From Idiomarina fontislapidosi (GTDB lineage: Bacteria > Pseudomonadota > Gammaproteobacteria > Enterobacterales > Alteromonadaceae): a stretch of 64,000 nucleotides of DNA. Every line of letters starts with the position of its first letter. The stretch's first letter is position 1. The stretch lies in assembly GCF_003226255.1 (NCBI RefSeq), contig NZ_QJST01000006.1, positions 1-64,000 of the forward strand, in the 5' to 3' direction. The notes under the pieces are model-generated. The model worked only from the letters and a program-made list of their open reading frames with translations, did no database searches and had not been told where the DNA came from. The position numbers were made by a program, and so were the translations under genes. Positions 34,186-43,833 of the stretch are shown one piece after another.

Positions 34186-34638
34186 GTGCAATTAAAGAAA
34201 TATACAGATTATGGTCTAAGAGTACTTATCTACCTCGCTGCATCGGACCGCGATAAGCGCGCAACGATTAATGATTTGAGTGATGTATTTTCGGTGCCAA
34301 AGAATCATCTAAATAAAGTGGTGCATCATCTGGGAAAGTTAGGCTTTATTGAAACGTGGCGTGGCAAAGGTGGTGGCTTTTCACTTGCGGTTGATGCAAG
34401 TGACATGCGGCTTGATAACGTCATCCGACAGTTGGAAGGTGATGAAGACTGGATTGATTGTTTGAACCCAAAGTGTAAGATTTATCCAGTATGTGGTTTA
34501 AAAGGAATTATCCACGCAGGTAAAGAGCAGTTTTATAGTTACCTCGCTGAATACACCATAGCTTCGTTGGTTGAACGACCGGAAGCGATTCAAGTGCTTT
34601 GGCACATAAATACCCAGGAGTTGAATAATGAAACATAA
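34186..34638 (+). CDS. nsrR: Nitric-oxide-sensing repressor NsrR (Rrf2 family)
   Basis: A 150-residue Rrf2-family protein, starting at a GTG. It opens with [18 protein letters not shown], as in NsrR, has the winged helix around residues 25-65 ([10 protein letters not shown]), and carries the three cluster cysteines Cys92, Cys97 and Cys103 with the same spacing as E. coli NsrR. The iron-sulfur cluster reacts with nitric oxide and releases DNA. A perfect NsrR-type palindrome lies before nnrS at 4404-4420. The stop overlaps the secreted amidohydrolase gene by 11 bases. IscR is excluded by the cysteine spacing and sequence. Confidence 0.88.
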   Translation: MQLKKYTDYGLRVLIYLAASDRDKRATINDLSDVFSVPKNHLNKVVHHLGKLGFIETWRGKGGGFSLAVDASDMRLDNVIRQLEGDEDWIDCLNPKCKIYPVCGLKGIIHAGKEQFYSYLAEYTIASLVERPEAIQVLWHINTQELNNET

Positions 34639-35893
34639 AATAGCTCTTAGTTTGGTGTTGGCGGTCTGTAGTTCTGCAGCTCAAGCAGAAGGCTGGTTAC
34701 ATTGCGGAAATGTATTTGATAGTGAACGCGGTGAGCTGATCGGTGCACGTTATATTCAGTTCGATAATGACAAAATTATTGATGTGACTTCAGAGCAGCC
34801 CAATGCCGATGTTGTCGATCTGAGCGATAAGACCTGTCTTCCCGGATTAACAGATTTGCACGTCCATTTAGATGGTCAATCGGGTCCTGCGGCTTACCTC
34901 AATCGTTTCACCGAGGGACCTGCTGATCTTGCTTACACCGCGCACAACTACGGTATGAAAACGTTGTTAGCCGGTTTCACTACTGTGCGTAACCCGGGAG
35001 ATTCCTACAATGTGACGCTCGCATTGAGAGATGCGATTAAGGCGGGCAAAGTCAGTGGTCCACGTATTTATAGTGCCGGTAAATCACTTGCTACCACGGG
35101 TGGACATGCCGATCCAACCAACGGTGTGCGCCCAGACTTGATGGGTGAACCCGGTCCCAAGCAAGGCGTGGTAAACAGCCCCGCTGACGTTAAGGAAGCC
35201 ATTCGTCAACATTACAAAGACGGTGCCGATTTTATTAAAATTACTGCGACAGGCGGTGTGTTGAGCATGGCATCAAGTGGTGAAAATCCACAATTTACTG
35301 ATGATGAGCTCAAAGCACTGGTGGCGATCGCCGACGACTATAATTTTCACATTGCGGCCCATGCCCATGGGAAAAGTGGCATGTTACGGGCTGTGAATGC
35401 GGGCATTGATACGATTGAGCATGGCACGTACATGGACGACGAAGTGATTGCTGCAATGAAGTCGAATGGTACGTACCTCGTACCGACAATCATGGCAGGC
35501 AAGTTTGTTGCTGAGAAGGCGAAAATAGACGGTTATTTTCCCGCGGTTGTGAAGCCTAAGGCGTTGGCTATCGGTCCTAAAATCCAAGATACGTTCGCCA
35601 CCGCTTATAAAGCGGGGGTAAAAATTGGTTTCGGGACAGATAGCGGTGTCTCAGCGCATGGCGACAATGCGAAAGAGTTCGAGTTTATGGTTGAAGCGGG
35701 AATGCCTGCAGTCGAGGCGATCCAAGCGGCAACTATCGCTGCCTCAGATATTTTACGAGACCCGCGTCTAGGACGCATCGAGCGTGGCGCCTATGCCGAT
35801 GTAATTGCAGTAGATGGCAATCCGCTGCAAGACATTACTGAATTACAGCGGGTCACTTTTGTTATGAAAGACGGTGAAATCCACAAGCAATAA
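34628..35893 (+). CDS. Exported amidohydrolase (M38-type, Xaa-Pro dipeptidase / imidazolonepropionase-like)
   Basis: A 421-residue amidohydrolase with a signal peptide (residues 1-20, ending AAQA). The binuclear metal site is complete: TDLHVHLDG (His78 and His80), [10 protein letters not shown] with the bridging Lys, AAHAHGKSG and TIEHGTY (His ligands), and GFGTDSGV (Asp). Relatives in marine bacteria hydrolyse dipeptides such as Xaa-Pro or Xaa-Lys/Arg in the periplasm, so a peptidase role is likely. It starts within the end of nsrR (11-base overlap) and so is coupled to a nitric-oxide regulator, which is unexpected for a peptidase. Confidence 0.88.
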   Translation: MKHKIALSLVLAVCSSAAQAEGWLHCGNVFDSERGELIGARYIQFDNDKIIDVTSEQPNADVVDLSDKTCLPGLTDLHVHLDGQSGPAAYLNRFTEGPADLAYTAHNYGMKTLLAGFTTVRNPGDSYNVTLALRDAIKAGKVSGPRIYSAGKSLATTGGHADPTNGVRPDLMGEPGPKQGVVNSPADVKEAIRQHYKDGADFIKITATGGVLSMASSGENPQFTDDELKALVAIADDYNFHIAAHAHGKSGMLRAVNAGIDTIEHGTYMDDEVIAAMKSNGTYLVPTIMAGKFVAEKAKIDGYFPAVVKPKALAIGPKIQDTFATAYKAGVKIGFGTDSGVSAHGDNAKEFEFMVEAGMPAVEAIQAATIAASDILRDPRLGRIERGAYADVIAVDGNPLQDITELQRVTFVMKDGEIHKQ

Positions 35894-35903
35894 CAACCAA
35901 CAA

Positions 35904-36788
35904 CTACGAAGGGAAACGGATTTTCCCTTCGAGTTGTACTTGAGTATTGTCGTTGTTTCGCACTTCATAGCCTTCTGGCGATTCTGTATTACGCCATAGC
36001 CGTATGCGCGCGGGTAAAATCACCGGACGCTTAAAGGTGACGTCGATATAGTTAGCGCTTTGCCCCTCGATTCGCTCAATATCGGCCTGCGCGCGTGCCA
36101 TCATGTACATGCCGTGAATAATGGGTTTGTTAAAGCCAAACCAACGCGATGTATAGGGATGAAGGTGGATGGGGTTAAAATCACCCGACACACGTGCGTA
36201 GCGTCGGCCTAAACCCGAGCCGAGCTGCCAGTGATGTAAATATGTCCAGTTTGGCTTTTCAATTTTAGACTCTGGTTTCTTCGCTCGTGGCGCTTCGTTA
36301 CCTTGGGCTTTCATCACTTGATATGTGCTGACACAGCGCACGACTTCCTTGTTATCTTGATAAAAACTCACTTCAAACTTGGGTCGTAATCGACGCGGAG
36401 ACACTTGGGGACCGCGCGCGGGAACACTCACAGATGCTTTAATATAAAACGGTTGATCGGGTTGAATGCGCTCTAGTTGCTCGAGGCGGTTGTTTAAGTG
36501 AACCAATCCTGGAGCAGGCCAAGGAAAGCGTTTATCCAACATCTGTGCAAGATGAGTACGTTGCGCAAGGCAATAAAACAACGACAAGGGTATGTCACTG
36601 ACAAAGCCACCAAACATGTTTTTGTAGGCGGCAATACGTTTCTCAGAGAGGGCTTCTAGACTATATTCGTGCTCTATCTTTTCAGCGTCGGCTTCGCTTT
36701 CGTCGTTACGCAAAAGCGTGAGTAACGAGCGTGCGAGCATGCCTGGCATTGCTGGAAGCGTTGTTGGTGAATGCATGACACCATCCAT
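35904..36788 (-). CDS. MaoC-like hot-dog fold dehydratase
   Basis: A 294-residue protein with a C-terminal MaoC-type hydratase domain (about residues 185-285) carrying the hydratase signature YARVSGDFNPIHLH, with the catalytic Asp and His, and IIHGMYMMA. The N-terminal half looks like a degenerate second hot-dog domain. It probably hydrates or dehydrates an acyl-CoA or acyl-ACP. The start is not certain: a Met at residue 5 is an alternative. It begins one base after sbcC on the same strand and may be transcribed with sbcDC, without an obvious functional link. Confidence 0.82.
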   Translation of the reverse strand: MDGVMHSPTTLPAMPGMLARSLLTLLRNDESEADAEKIEHEYSLEALSEKRIAAYKNMFGGFVSDIPLSLFYCLAQRTHLAQMLDKRFPWPAPGLVHLNNRLEQLERIQPDQPFYIKASVSVPARGPQVSPRRLRPKFEVSFYQDNKEVVRCVSTYQVMKAQGNEAPRAKKPESKIEKPNWTYLHHWQLGSGLGRRYARVSGDFNPIHLHPYTSRWFGFNKPIIHGMYMMARAQADIERIEGQSANYIDVTFKRPVILPARIRLWRNTESPEGYEVRNNDNTQVQLEGKIRFPS

Positions 36789-36789
36789 A

Positions 36790-39700
36790 TTAGTTATTTA
36801 CCCTCGTAGTGATGTGACTACCGTGTTGACCCTTATGAACATCAATGCGCGTATCAATGCGCTCTTTTAATTCTCGCACATGGGAGATGATTCCAACACT
36901 CCGACCACTGGCACGCAGGTTTGCAAGGACATCAATGGCCGCATCAAGCGCTTGTTCGTCTAGGCTGCCGAAGCCCTCATCAACAAATAGCATATCTAAC
37001 TTAATACCACCCGAGTATTGCTGAACCACTTCTGATAAGCCGAGCGCTAATGCGAGCGCAGCTTGAAAGCTCTCGCCGCCGGATAGTGTCTTGGTTGAAC
37101 GTTGAATTCCCGTGTAAGCATCAGTAACCGCGAGGTTCAATCCACTTGCTGAGCGCGCGTCGCTGACTTCATTTTCGCGTACCAACTGATAGCGATGGTG
37201 CGTCATCTTACCTAGATGTTGCGATGCAACAATTAGTATATCATCTAGTAGAACACTTAATATAAAACGGTGCAAACTTAAACGTTGGGGATTTTGCCCT
37301 GTGGCGAGGTGAGCCAGTGTACCAATATTGGCGTATTTCGCCTCAAGCTCCTGGTTCTGTATAGCGAGCTGCTGCAGGCGTTGCGCGGATTTTTCGCTGT
37401 TAAACAACACACTTTGCTGTTGGTTAAACAGGGTCTGTTCTGACTCATGCTCTTTACGTATCTTTTCAAGTGTAAGCGTCAACTGCTCGGTATTGGCTGG
37501 CGAGATGTCATCGACCTGTCGTTTCAGCTCGGTGATCGTTGAGCGCAGTTCAATAGACCGTTGGTTATATTCTGTGACCACTTGGTTTAGGCGTTCGAGG
37601 TCTGCTTCAGCGATCTGTGCCGACTTAAAGTCGTCAACTGTCTCAAAATTACTCGCTGCAAGCTGTCGCGCCCAGTCCTCATGCGCTTGCTTTAAGCTGT
37701 TGGCGAGGCGCTCGCCTTCTTCAATCTCAGAGTCTAACTGAGTCTGTGTCGCATAGAACTGCTCCGACTGCTTTTGTGCAGCTTTTTGTGCCTGTTCGAG
37801 CTGGGTTTCAAAGTGCGTTAACTGGTGTTTCAGTTGTTCTATTCGAGGTTTTACCTCATCAACTTGGATATCGCTTTGCTGCCAGCGAGCTTGCAGATGT
37901 TCTAATTCAGTTTGCGTACTGGCGTGCTTAGCCTTTAGTTCGGAGTATTGTGTACGACAGTGTTCGAGCTGCTGCTCAAGCTGTTCACGCTGTTGGTCAG
38001 CGCGCTCAAGTTGCTGTTGGAACGCGTCGCGACGGCTTAAGAGGGTATTGCGCAGATTTCTGTCATCGTTGAGGCGAGCCTCTTGCTGTTCAATTGCTTG
38101 TTGCGAGAGAGGGTTGAGTTCAGCTAATTGTTCGGTTAATTGGCGGTGTTGCTCGTTAGTTTTCGCTAATGAGGTTTGCTCATTATAAAACGCCTGCTCG
38201 GCATGGCGGTAACTGTCGCGTGCGCGCTCAAGTTCGTGTTGCTCAACCAGTGTTTCAGTGTCGGGCTGAGCGGGACTCGGGTGCTCCGTACTACCGCATA
38301 CTGGACAGGGTTGTGCGGGTTGAAGTTGGCTTGCAAGTAAAGGCGCTTGGCTAGCGAGCCAGCGCTGCTCAAGCTCAGTCGCTTGATTGTAGGCGTGCTG
38401 CTTGTGTTGTAGTTTTGTCTCGAGTGAGCGTTGCAGCCGCGCTTGGTCACCTTGTAATGCAATCGCCTGTTGCTCTAACTGCTGCTTTTTGGTGAGTTGT
38501 TTACGTTGTTCTGCAAGGGCTAGCGAGCGGCTCTCTAACTCTGGTAGCTCATCTATTCGCGTTTGGACCTGACGTTGCTCAGTAAGGAGTGCTTGAATGT
38601 CCGACTGCGTTTTATCATAGGTGGCTCTGAGTTGTTTGCCCTCTTTTTCTTGTTGCTCAACTGAAGCTTTCTCTTGTTTGGTTTGCTTTGATAGCTGTTC
38701 AAGCTGCTCAACCGTGGGTAATAAGTCCTCGAGTTTCTGAAGCGTGGTTCTGAGGTGTTTGTTTTGCTCCAGATTGGCGCGCGCTGTATCGAGCTTAGCC
38801 TCAAGTGCTTTAAGCGCTGTCGCTTGCTGCTGTTTAGTCTCGGCAAGCTGATGCTGCTTTTGCTGGCTGAGTTGCAACTGCTTCTCGGTTTGTTGCCATT
38901 GATTAAACGCCGGTACCAAGCGTATGGCCGCTTGAGCGTCTTTAATCTGTTGCTGTTTGCGGTCGATCTCTGCCTGCTGTTCAGAGAGCGCGCTTTGTTG
39001 TTTTTTGGCGTTGTCGAGCTCGCTCAGTTTAGCGTCGCGCGTAAGCTGTTGCTTTAGCTGATAATCGGTGTCGTGAATCTGTTGCGCGAGTTGTTGTAAG
39101 CGCTGACGTTTAGTATCTAACTGCGGCTTAAGTTCACTCATATGTTGTTCAAGCTGTTCGAGACTTTCAGATTCGGTACCTTCGAGGATATGCGCTTTTT
39201 GTTGCTCCAGTTGCTCAAATGCTTTCTTCAGTTCACTCGCCTGTTGCTTGAACAATTCCTCGTAACGCTTAAACCGTTGTGTTTGAAAGAGTTGTGAGAG
39301 GATATTTTCACGTTCGTTGGCATCGGCGTTGAGTAGTTCGCGGAACTTACCTTGCGGCAATACGACGACCTGACGAAATTGCTCAGCTCGCAAGCCAATG
39401 AGTGTTTCTATGAACTTGTTGACCTCAGTCACTTTACGCGTCTCGATGGGCTGCCAATCCATCGCATCCAACGCTTGCGCGTTTTGCCACTCACTGCGTA
39501 ACTGGTAAAGCGAGGCGGTGGTACGACGTTCTACAGTTGTATGTCCTCGTTGTCCGAGCACATGTTGTGTCGGTTGACGCGAAACACGATAGATTTTAGA
39601 GCCAATGGCAAAAACAAACTCAACCTCAGTAGCACAGTCATCCGCCGCGTGATCACAGCGCATTTGCTTACCTGCGCGGTCTTGTCCGGTGGTTTCGCCG

Positions 39701-39858
39701 TATAGGGCAAAACTTATCGCATCGAGCAGCGTTGTTTTGCCTGCGCCCGTTGCGCCATTAATCAAGAACAAGGGGTGTTCGCCTAATAACGTGAAGTTAA
39801 TTGACTGTTGCGTAGGAAAAGGACCAAACGCCTGCATGTTGAGCACGAGTGGTTTCAC
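36790..39858 (-). CDS. sbcC: Exonuclease SbcCD, SMC-like subunit SbcC
   Basis: A 1022-residue SMC-like ATPase of normal SbcC length. The Walker A motif NGATGAGKTT is at residues 34-43. Two long Gln/Glu-rich coiled coils flank the zinc hook CPVC at 518-521 (with QPAQPCPVCGSTEHP). Near the C-terminus are the ABC signature TLSGGESFQ and Walker B LFVDEGFGSLDE. With SbcD it forms the nuclease that removes hairpins and protein-blocked DNA ends. The start overlaps the sbcD stop by four bases, so the two subunits are coupled. Confidence 0.97.
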   Translation of the reverse strand: MKPLVLNMQAFGPFPTQQSINFTLLGEHPLFLINGATGAGKTTLLDAISFALYGETTGQDRAGKQMRCDHAADDCATEVEFVFAIGSKIYRVSRQPTQHVLGQRGHTTVERRTTASLYQLRSEWQNAQALDAMDWQPIETRKVTEVNKFIETLIGLRAEQFRQVVVLPQGKFRELLNADANERENILSQLFQTQRFKRYEELFKQQASELKKAFEQLEQQKAHILEGTESESLEQLEQHMSELKPQLDTKRQRLQQLAQQIHDTDYQLKQQLTRDAKLSELDNAKKQQSALSEQQAEIDRKQQQIKDAQAAIRLVPAFNQWQQTEKQLQLSQQKQHQLAETKQQQATALKALEAKLDTARANLEQNKHLRTTLQKLEDLLPTVEQLEQLSKQTKQEKASVEQQEKEGKQLRATYDKTQSDIQALLTEQRQVQTRIDELPELESRSLALAEQRKQLTKKQQLEQQAIALQGDQARLQRSLETKLQHKQHAYNQATELEQRWLASQAPLLASQLQPAQPCPVCGSTEHPSPAQPDTETLVEQHELERARDSYRHAEQAFYNEQTSLAKTNEQHRQLTEQLAELNPLSQQAIEQQEARLNDDRNLRNTLLSRRDAFQQQLERADQQREQLEQQLEHCRTQYSELKAKHASTQTELEHLQARWQQSDIQVDEVKPRIEQLKHQLTHFETQLEQAQKAAQKQSEQFYATQTQLDSEIEEGERLANSLKQAHEDWARQLAASNFETVDDFKSAQIAEADLERLNQVVTEYNQRSIELRSTITELKRQVDDISPANTEQLTLTLEKIRKEHESEQTLFNQQQSVLFNSEKSAQRLQQLAIQNQELEAKYANIGTLAHLATGQNPQRLSLHRFILSVLLDDILIVASQHLGKMTHHRYQLVRENEVSDARSASGLNLAVTDAYTGIQRSTKTLSGGESFQAALALALGLSEVVQQYSGGIKLDMLFVDEGFGSLDEQALDAAIDVLANLRASGRSVGIISHVRELKERIDTRIDVHKGQHGSHITTRVNN

Positions 39859-41003
39859 GATTCTGACTCCTCTTGTTCAATCCGTTGAATAACCTGCGCA
39901 ATGGCTGTTTTTTGGTCGTCAGTGAGCGGTTCGCCATGTACTTCCGAAAAGAAGTCTTGGATAAGTTCGCTGTCCGCTTTTTTAAGGTGCTCCTGAGCGT
40001 GTGCACCCGGTGCCGCGTTGTTTTGCTCCAACTGCTCTTTACGAAGCTGCATCAGATTGGGGTAATAGGCTCGTAATTTTGCCATGGGATGGAGTATGGC
40101 TTGCTTGTCCGTCAGTATCGCCTGAATAAAATCACTGCAGTGGGGATCGTTTTTAGCCTGTTCAATCAGCTCGGTTAACTGACCTTTAATAACGCGCATA
40201 TCCTGATCAGGTTTGAGTGCTATTTGGGTAATATGCTTCAAACCGGTGTTATCGATATCCAGAAGTGTCACTGACTTCCGTTGATTTGCCTCAGAAAAGC
40301 TATATTTCATTAACGAACCACTGTAACGAATATGCTCCAAACCTTTGTACTGTGGTTGATGCAGATGACCGAGCGCGGCATAGTCGAAATCTGCAAACAT
40401 CTGCCAATCCACCCGATCCGCGCCGCCAATAGATAGTGGCCGCTCTGATTCTGACTCAGACGCGCCATCTAAATAACAGTGGCTTACGATGATATTGCGG
40501 CGTGCTCCGTTACGCTCGGCGTTAATACGGTCAACAATTAATTGATGAGCTGTATTAAAATCTTTACATTCACTATTGAGCCAATGATTTACCTGCAAAG
40601 GATCGTGGAAAGGCACACACCAAACATTCACCTCGGTTTCTGAATCACGCAGCACGACGGGCTCGGTGCACTCTGGTAAGTCGGTGATTAAGTGTAGCTT
40701 CGCTTGTTTGAGAAGGTTCGTCGCGAACCCAAGACGCTCAGCGCCATCGTGATTGCCTGAGATCGCTACGATGGGTCGTTGACGCTGAACAGCCACTTGG
40801 TCAACAAAATCACTGAATGCTTTCACAGCGGCCGAAGGGGGCACTGAGCGATCATAGATGTCACCTGCGATAATGACCGCATCAACGGCGTGTTCGTCAA
40901 TAACATCGACCAGCTGTTGGAGTAATGTCTGTTGCTGTTCAAGCAGCGACTGTTGGTGAAACAAACGGCCAAGGTGCCAATCTGAGGTGTGCAAAATCTT
41001 CAT
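39855..41003 (-). CDS. sbcD: Exonuclease SbcCD, nuclease subunit SbcD
   Basis: A 382-residue Mre11-type phosphoesterase. The metal-binding motifs are all present: MKILHTSDWHLGR at the start, IIAGDIYDRSVPPS, AISGNHDGAERL, VSHCYLDGA and LGHLHQPQ. The Met at 41003 gives the canonical N-terminus; a reading from 41027 adds eight residues. It forms a complex with SbcC, whose gene overlaps by four bases. It is the first gene of the operon, 76 bases after the BCCT gene's end and separated from it by a strong terminator. Confidence 0.96.
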   Translation of the reverse strand: MKILHTSDWHLGRLFHQQSLLEQQQTLLQQLVDVIDEHAVDAVIIAGDIYDRSVPPSAAVKAFSDFVDQVAVQRQRPIVAISGNHDGAERLGFATNLLKQAKLHLITDLPECTEPVVLRDSETEVNVWCVPFHDPLQVNHWLNSECKDFNTAHQLIVDRINAERNGARRNIIVSHCYLDGASESESERPLSIGGADRVDWQMFADFDYAALGHLHQPQYKGLEHIRYSGSLMKYSFSEANQRKSVTLLDIDNTGLKHITQIALKPDQDMRVIKGQLTELIEQAKNDPHCSDFIQAILTDKQAILHPMAKLRAYYPNLMQLRKEQLEQNNAAPGAHAQEHLKKADSELIQDFFSEVHGEPLTDDQKTAIAQVIQRIEQEESES

Positions 41004-41044
41004 GATGGTTATCTGAACGCCAAACAAAAAACCAGTATATCAGA

Positions 41045-41072
41045 TAAAAAAAGCCCCCATGACTGGGGGCTT
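41045..41072 (-). terminator. Intrinsic terminator after the BCCT gene
   Basis: AAGCCCCC (41051-41058) pairs with GGGGGCTT (41065-41072) over a 6-base loop. Read on the minus strand, the stem is followed by a T run of seven. It separates the transporter gene from sbcDC. Confidence 0.9.
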
Positions 41073-41079
41073 GAATTGT

Positions 41080-43119
41080 TTACTTATTGGTTTCGATGTC
41101 TTGTAAATCTTCGTCGTGCTTTTCCATCTCCCACGGCAAGACGCCGGGGCTGTGGTGTCTGAAGTGCAAGTAATTCTCGAACTGATTAATGACATCGTTG
41201 ATGATGTCGGTCATTTCGTAGCCATAAAGGTCGTAAGATTGACCACCTTGACGTAAGAATAACTCAGCACGATAGTACGACTCGTTGACATGACTCGGGC
41301 GCAATACGAACTGAGGCATCGAGTACTCTCGTAAGCGAATCTCGTAGGCAAAGTCGAGGTCACCCTCACGTTCCACGGTCAGCATAATACGGTCATGCTC
41401 TTCGTCTTTGGTAAATTGCGCGGGCCAGTCTTGAGATTGCAGCTCAGATTTCACTTTCTCTAGCGCCTCACTCGCGCGTCCGTAGATAAATTCCTTAACT
41501 TCATTTTGCTGCGGGAATTTGACGAGTCCGCGCAGGCGCTTCTTCCAATAGTCAGGACCTTCATTGACGCCACGACGGTGCGACTGACGGTGGCTTTTAA
41601 GGCTTGAGTACTGGTGGCCCTCGATAACTAACGCGCGCCACATACCGACCGCGGCAATCAAAATAATGATTGAGAACGGTAAGGCGCTTGTAATTGCTGC
41701 GGTTTGCAGCGCATTGAGTCCGCCTGCAACCAGCAAGACTGCGGCGATAAGCCCCTCGATTGACGCCCAAAAAACACGCTGCCATACCGGTGTTTCACCC
41801 ACGCCGCCTGAGGCTAACGAATCGACGACCAAGGAACCGGAATCCGACGAGGTAACGAAGAATGTAATAATCAGAAGCACTGTTGCGAAACTCAGCACAT
41901 TGGTGAGTGGTAAGTTTTCGAACAGTTTGAATAGCGCAATCGCCTGATTATTTTGTACTTCAGCTATCAGCGAGGTATAGCCTTCGTTCATGATCATATT
42001 CAGAGCGGTATCACCAAATACCGCAAACCAGAAGAAGGTAAAGAAAGTTGGTACCAACATAACACCCAGTACAAATTGGCGAATCGTGCGGCCACGGCTA
42101 ATCTTGGCAATAAACAGACCGACGAACGGCGCCCAAGCGATGGTCCAGCCAAAGATAAAGAGTGTCCAGTTACCTATCCAGTCACTGCGAGTGTACGCTT
42201 GCAGATTAAAGGTACGTTCGACGATGCCACTTAGGTAGGCGCCTGTGTTCTGCAAGTAAGTTTCAAGGATATGTACTGTCGGACCCACTGCAAATACAAA
42301 GATGAGTAGAAACATCACCAGCGTCATATTGAGCAGTGACAGTCGTTTAATCCCTTTGTCCATGCCGGCAACGACCGAAGCAATCGCTGCTAAAGTAATC
42401 ACGGCAATGGCGATGACTTGCACGGTGGTATCCACTGGAATGTCTTCCCACAGGTAGTTTAATCCCGTGTTAATTTGGATGACTGAGAGCCCCAGAGTGG
42501 TTGCGATACCAAACAACGTACTCAGGATAGCAAAGGTATCGATGGTATGGCCTGCAGGCCCGTGGATCCGATCACCGATAAGTGGATACAAGGTTGAACG
42601 CATCGATAGCGGTAAGCCGTGTCGGAATGAGAAGTACGCGAGTACTAGACCGACAAGCCCGTAAATGGCCCAAATGTGGAAGCCCCAGTGGAAGTATGCA
42701 ATTTGCATGGCTTGCTTAGCGGCATCGACCGTTTCAGCTGCTCCAACGGGCGGTTCGGCAAAGTGCAATACCGGTTCGGCGACGCCGAAAAACAGTAATG
42801 CGATGCCGTAACCGGCAGAAAACAACATGGCAAACCACGATGTAAAACTGTACTCGGGTTCACAGTGGTCGGGACCTAACTTAATCCGCCCCCAGCGGGA
42901 CAAAGCAACTCCGACAATAAAAATCAAGAATAATGCGACAGCCAGCATGTAGAACCAACCGAAGTGCTCGGTGATTCCGGCTAGAGTTGCACTAAAAAGG
43001 TTGCCAGCTAGCTCCGGTGCGCTTAAAGTGCCTATTACCAACAAGGCTATTACAATCACAGCAGGGAGGAAGACGGGAACCAAAATGGCATTGCGCCAAT
43101 TTCCTTTGGCGTTGGACAT
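41080..43119 (-). CDS. betT: BCCT family choline/betaine transporter (BetT-like)
   Basis: A 679-residue transporter with twelve membrane helices (about residues 10-500) and a long C-terminal cytosolic tail of about 170 residues rich in charge, as in BetT-type carriers where the tail senses osmotic strength. Family blocks include FGWFYMLAV, FSAGYGIALLFFGVAEP, GMDKGIKRLS and FIFGWTIAWAPFVGLF. It imports choline or glycine betaine for osmoprotection, which suits a marine cell. An AGGAGC ribosome binding site precedes it. Divergent from the TetR gene; no bet catabolic genes are adjacent, so the substrate is not certain. Confidence 0.88.
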   Translation of the reverse strand: MSNAKGNWRNAILVPVFLPAVIVIALLVIGTLSAPELAGNLFSATLAGITEHFGWFYMLAVALFLIFIVGVALSRWGRIKLGPDHCEPEYSFTSWFAMLFSAGYGIALLFFGVAEPVLHFAEPPVGAAETVDAAKQAMQIAYFHWGFHIWAIYGLVGLVLAYFSFRHGLPLSMRSTLYPLIGDRIHGPAGHTIDTFAILSTLFGIATTLGLSVIQINTGLNYLWEDIPVDTTVQVIAIAVITLAAIASVVAGMDKGIKRLSLLNMTLVMFLLIFVFAVGPTVHILETYLQNTGAYLSGIVERTFNLQAYTRSDWIGNWTLFIFGWTIAWAPFVGLFIAKISRGRTIRQFVLGVMLVPTFFTFFWFAVFGDTALNMIMNEGYTSLIAEVQNNQAIALFKLFENLPLTNVLSFATVLLIITFFVTSSDSGSLVVDSLASGGVGETPVWQRVFWASIEGLIAAVLLVAGGLNALQTAAITSALPFSIIILIAAVGMWRALVIEGHQYSSLKSHRQSHRRGVNEGPDYWKKRLRGLVKFPQQNEVKEFIYGRASEALEKVKSELQSQDWPAQFTKDEEHDRIMLTVEREGDLDFAYEIRLREYSMPQFVLRPSHVNESYYRAELFLRQGGQSYDLYGYEMTDIINDVINQFENYLHFRHHSPGVLPWEMEKHDEDLQDIETNK

Positions 43120-43242
43120 AAAATGCTCCTGTTCTCTATAATTCTTGTTCGATTATATATAGCCTACTGTGTCTTTATGGAAAAAGCTCACAATTGGTGA
43201 TTACAGTTTAATGGCAAATGAAATCATTCTTAGGGAAGGAAA

Positions 43243-43833
43243 ATGGCTAGAACACCACAATTTGATAGGGATATTGCACTCAACAATGCCATGCTTTTGT
43301 TTTGGAAACAGGGATACCACGCAACATCAATGAAGGATATTGAATATGCGTTGGATATGCGTCCAGGTTCAATTTATGCAGCTTTTGGAAACAAAGAAGC
43401 TTTGTTTAACGAGGCTTTAAGAACTTACGGAGAGCGGCTCATCGACCAGTACACTGAACTATTGTTTGAAGGCTCCGACGTAATGGACGGCTTCCGCCAA
43501 GTCATGATTACTATGGTGGGCGAATGTGGTCAGGACAAGCCAAGCATGGCTTGCATGATCGTGAAAAGCTTGCTTGAGTTGCACACGCTGGATGACGCAG
43601 ATGCGTCGACTGCGATTAATTATATCGATCGGTTCGAGAACCTGTTTAAAGAAGCATTTTTGCTAGCTAAAGAGCGTGGTCAGTTGAACGCTTCAGCTGA
43701 TCCTGAACGCTTGGCGTTGTTATTCCAAGCAACGCTCGTAGGGGTTACGACATATGCTCATCGCGGTCTGGATAAGACAACGCTTGATCAATTAGTCGAA
43801 GATGCTTTGGCTCGCATCTTACCGCTTAACTGA
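43243..43833 (+). CDS. TetR family transcriptional regulator
   Basis: A 196-residue TetR-type repressor. The helix-turn-helix is at about residues 8-55 (ALNNAMLLFWKQGYHATSMKD, then GSIYAAFGNKEALF). The C-terminal ligand domain includes MACMIVKSLLEL. It does not look like BetI in its C-terminal half. It is divergent from the BCCT transporter across a 123-base gap in which no clear palindrome was found, so control of the transporter is only possible. Its 3' end overlaps the convergent MFS gene by 15 bases. Confidence 0.9.
   Translation: MARTPQFDRDIALNNAMLLFWKQGYHATSMKDIEYALDMRPGSIYAAFGNKEALFNEALRTYGERLIDQYTELLFEGSDVMDGFRQVMITMVGECGQDKPSMACMIVKSLLELHTLDDADASTAINYIDRFENLFKEAFLLAKERGQLNASADPERLALLFQATLVGVTTYAHRGLDKTTLDQLVEDALARILPLN

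Noticed and set aside
34186-34638. IscR as an alternative name for the Rrf2 protein.
   Set aside because: The three cysteines have the NsrR spacing, the N-terminus is NsrR-like and no isc genes are nearby.
43243-43833. Calling the TetR gene betI because it is divergent from a BetT-like carrier.
   Set aside because: The C-terminal half does not look like BetI, no betA/betB genes are adjacent and no operator was found between the two genes.
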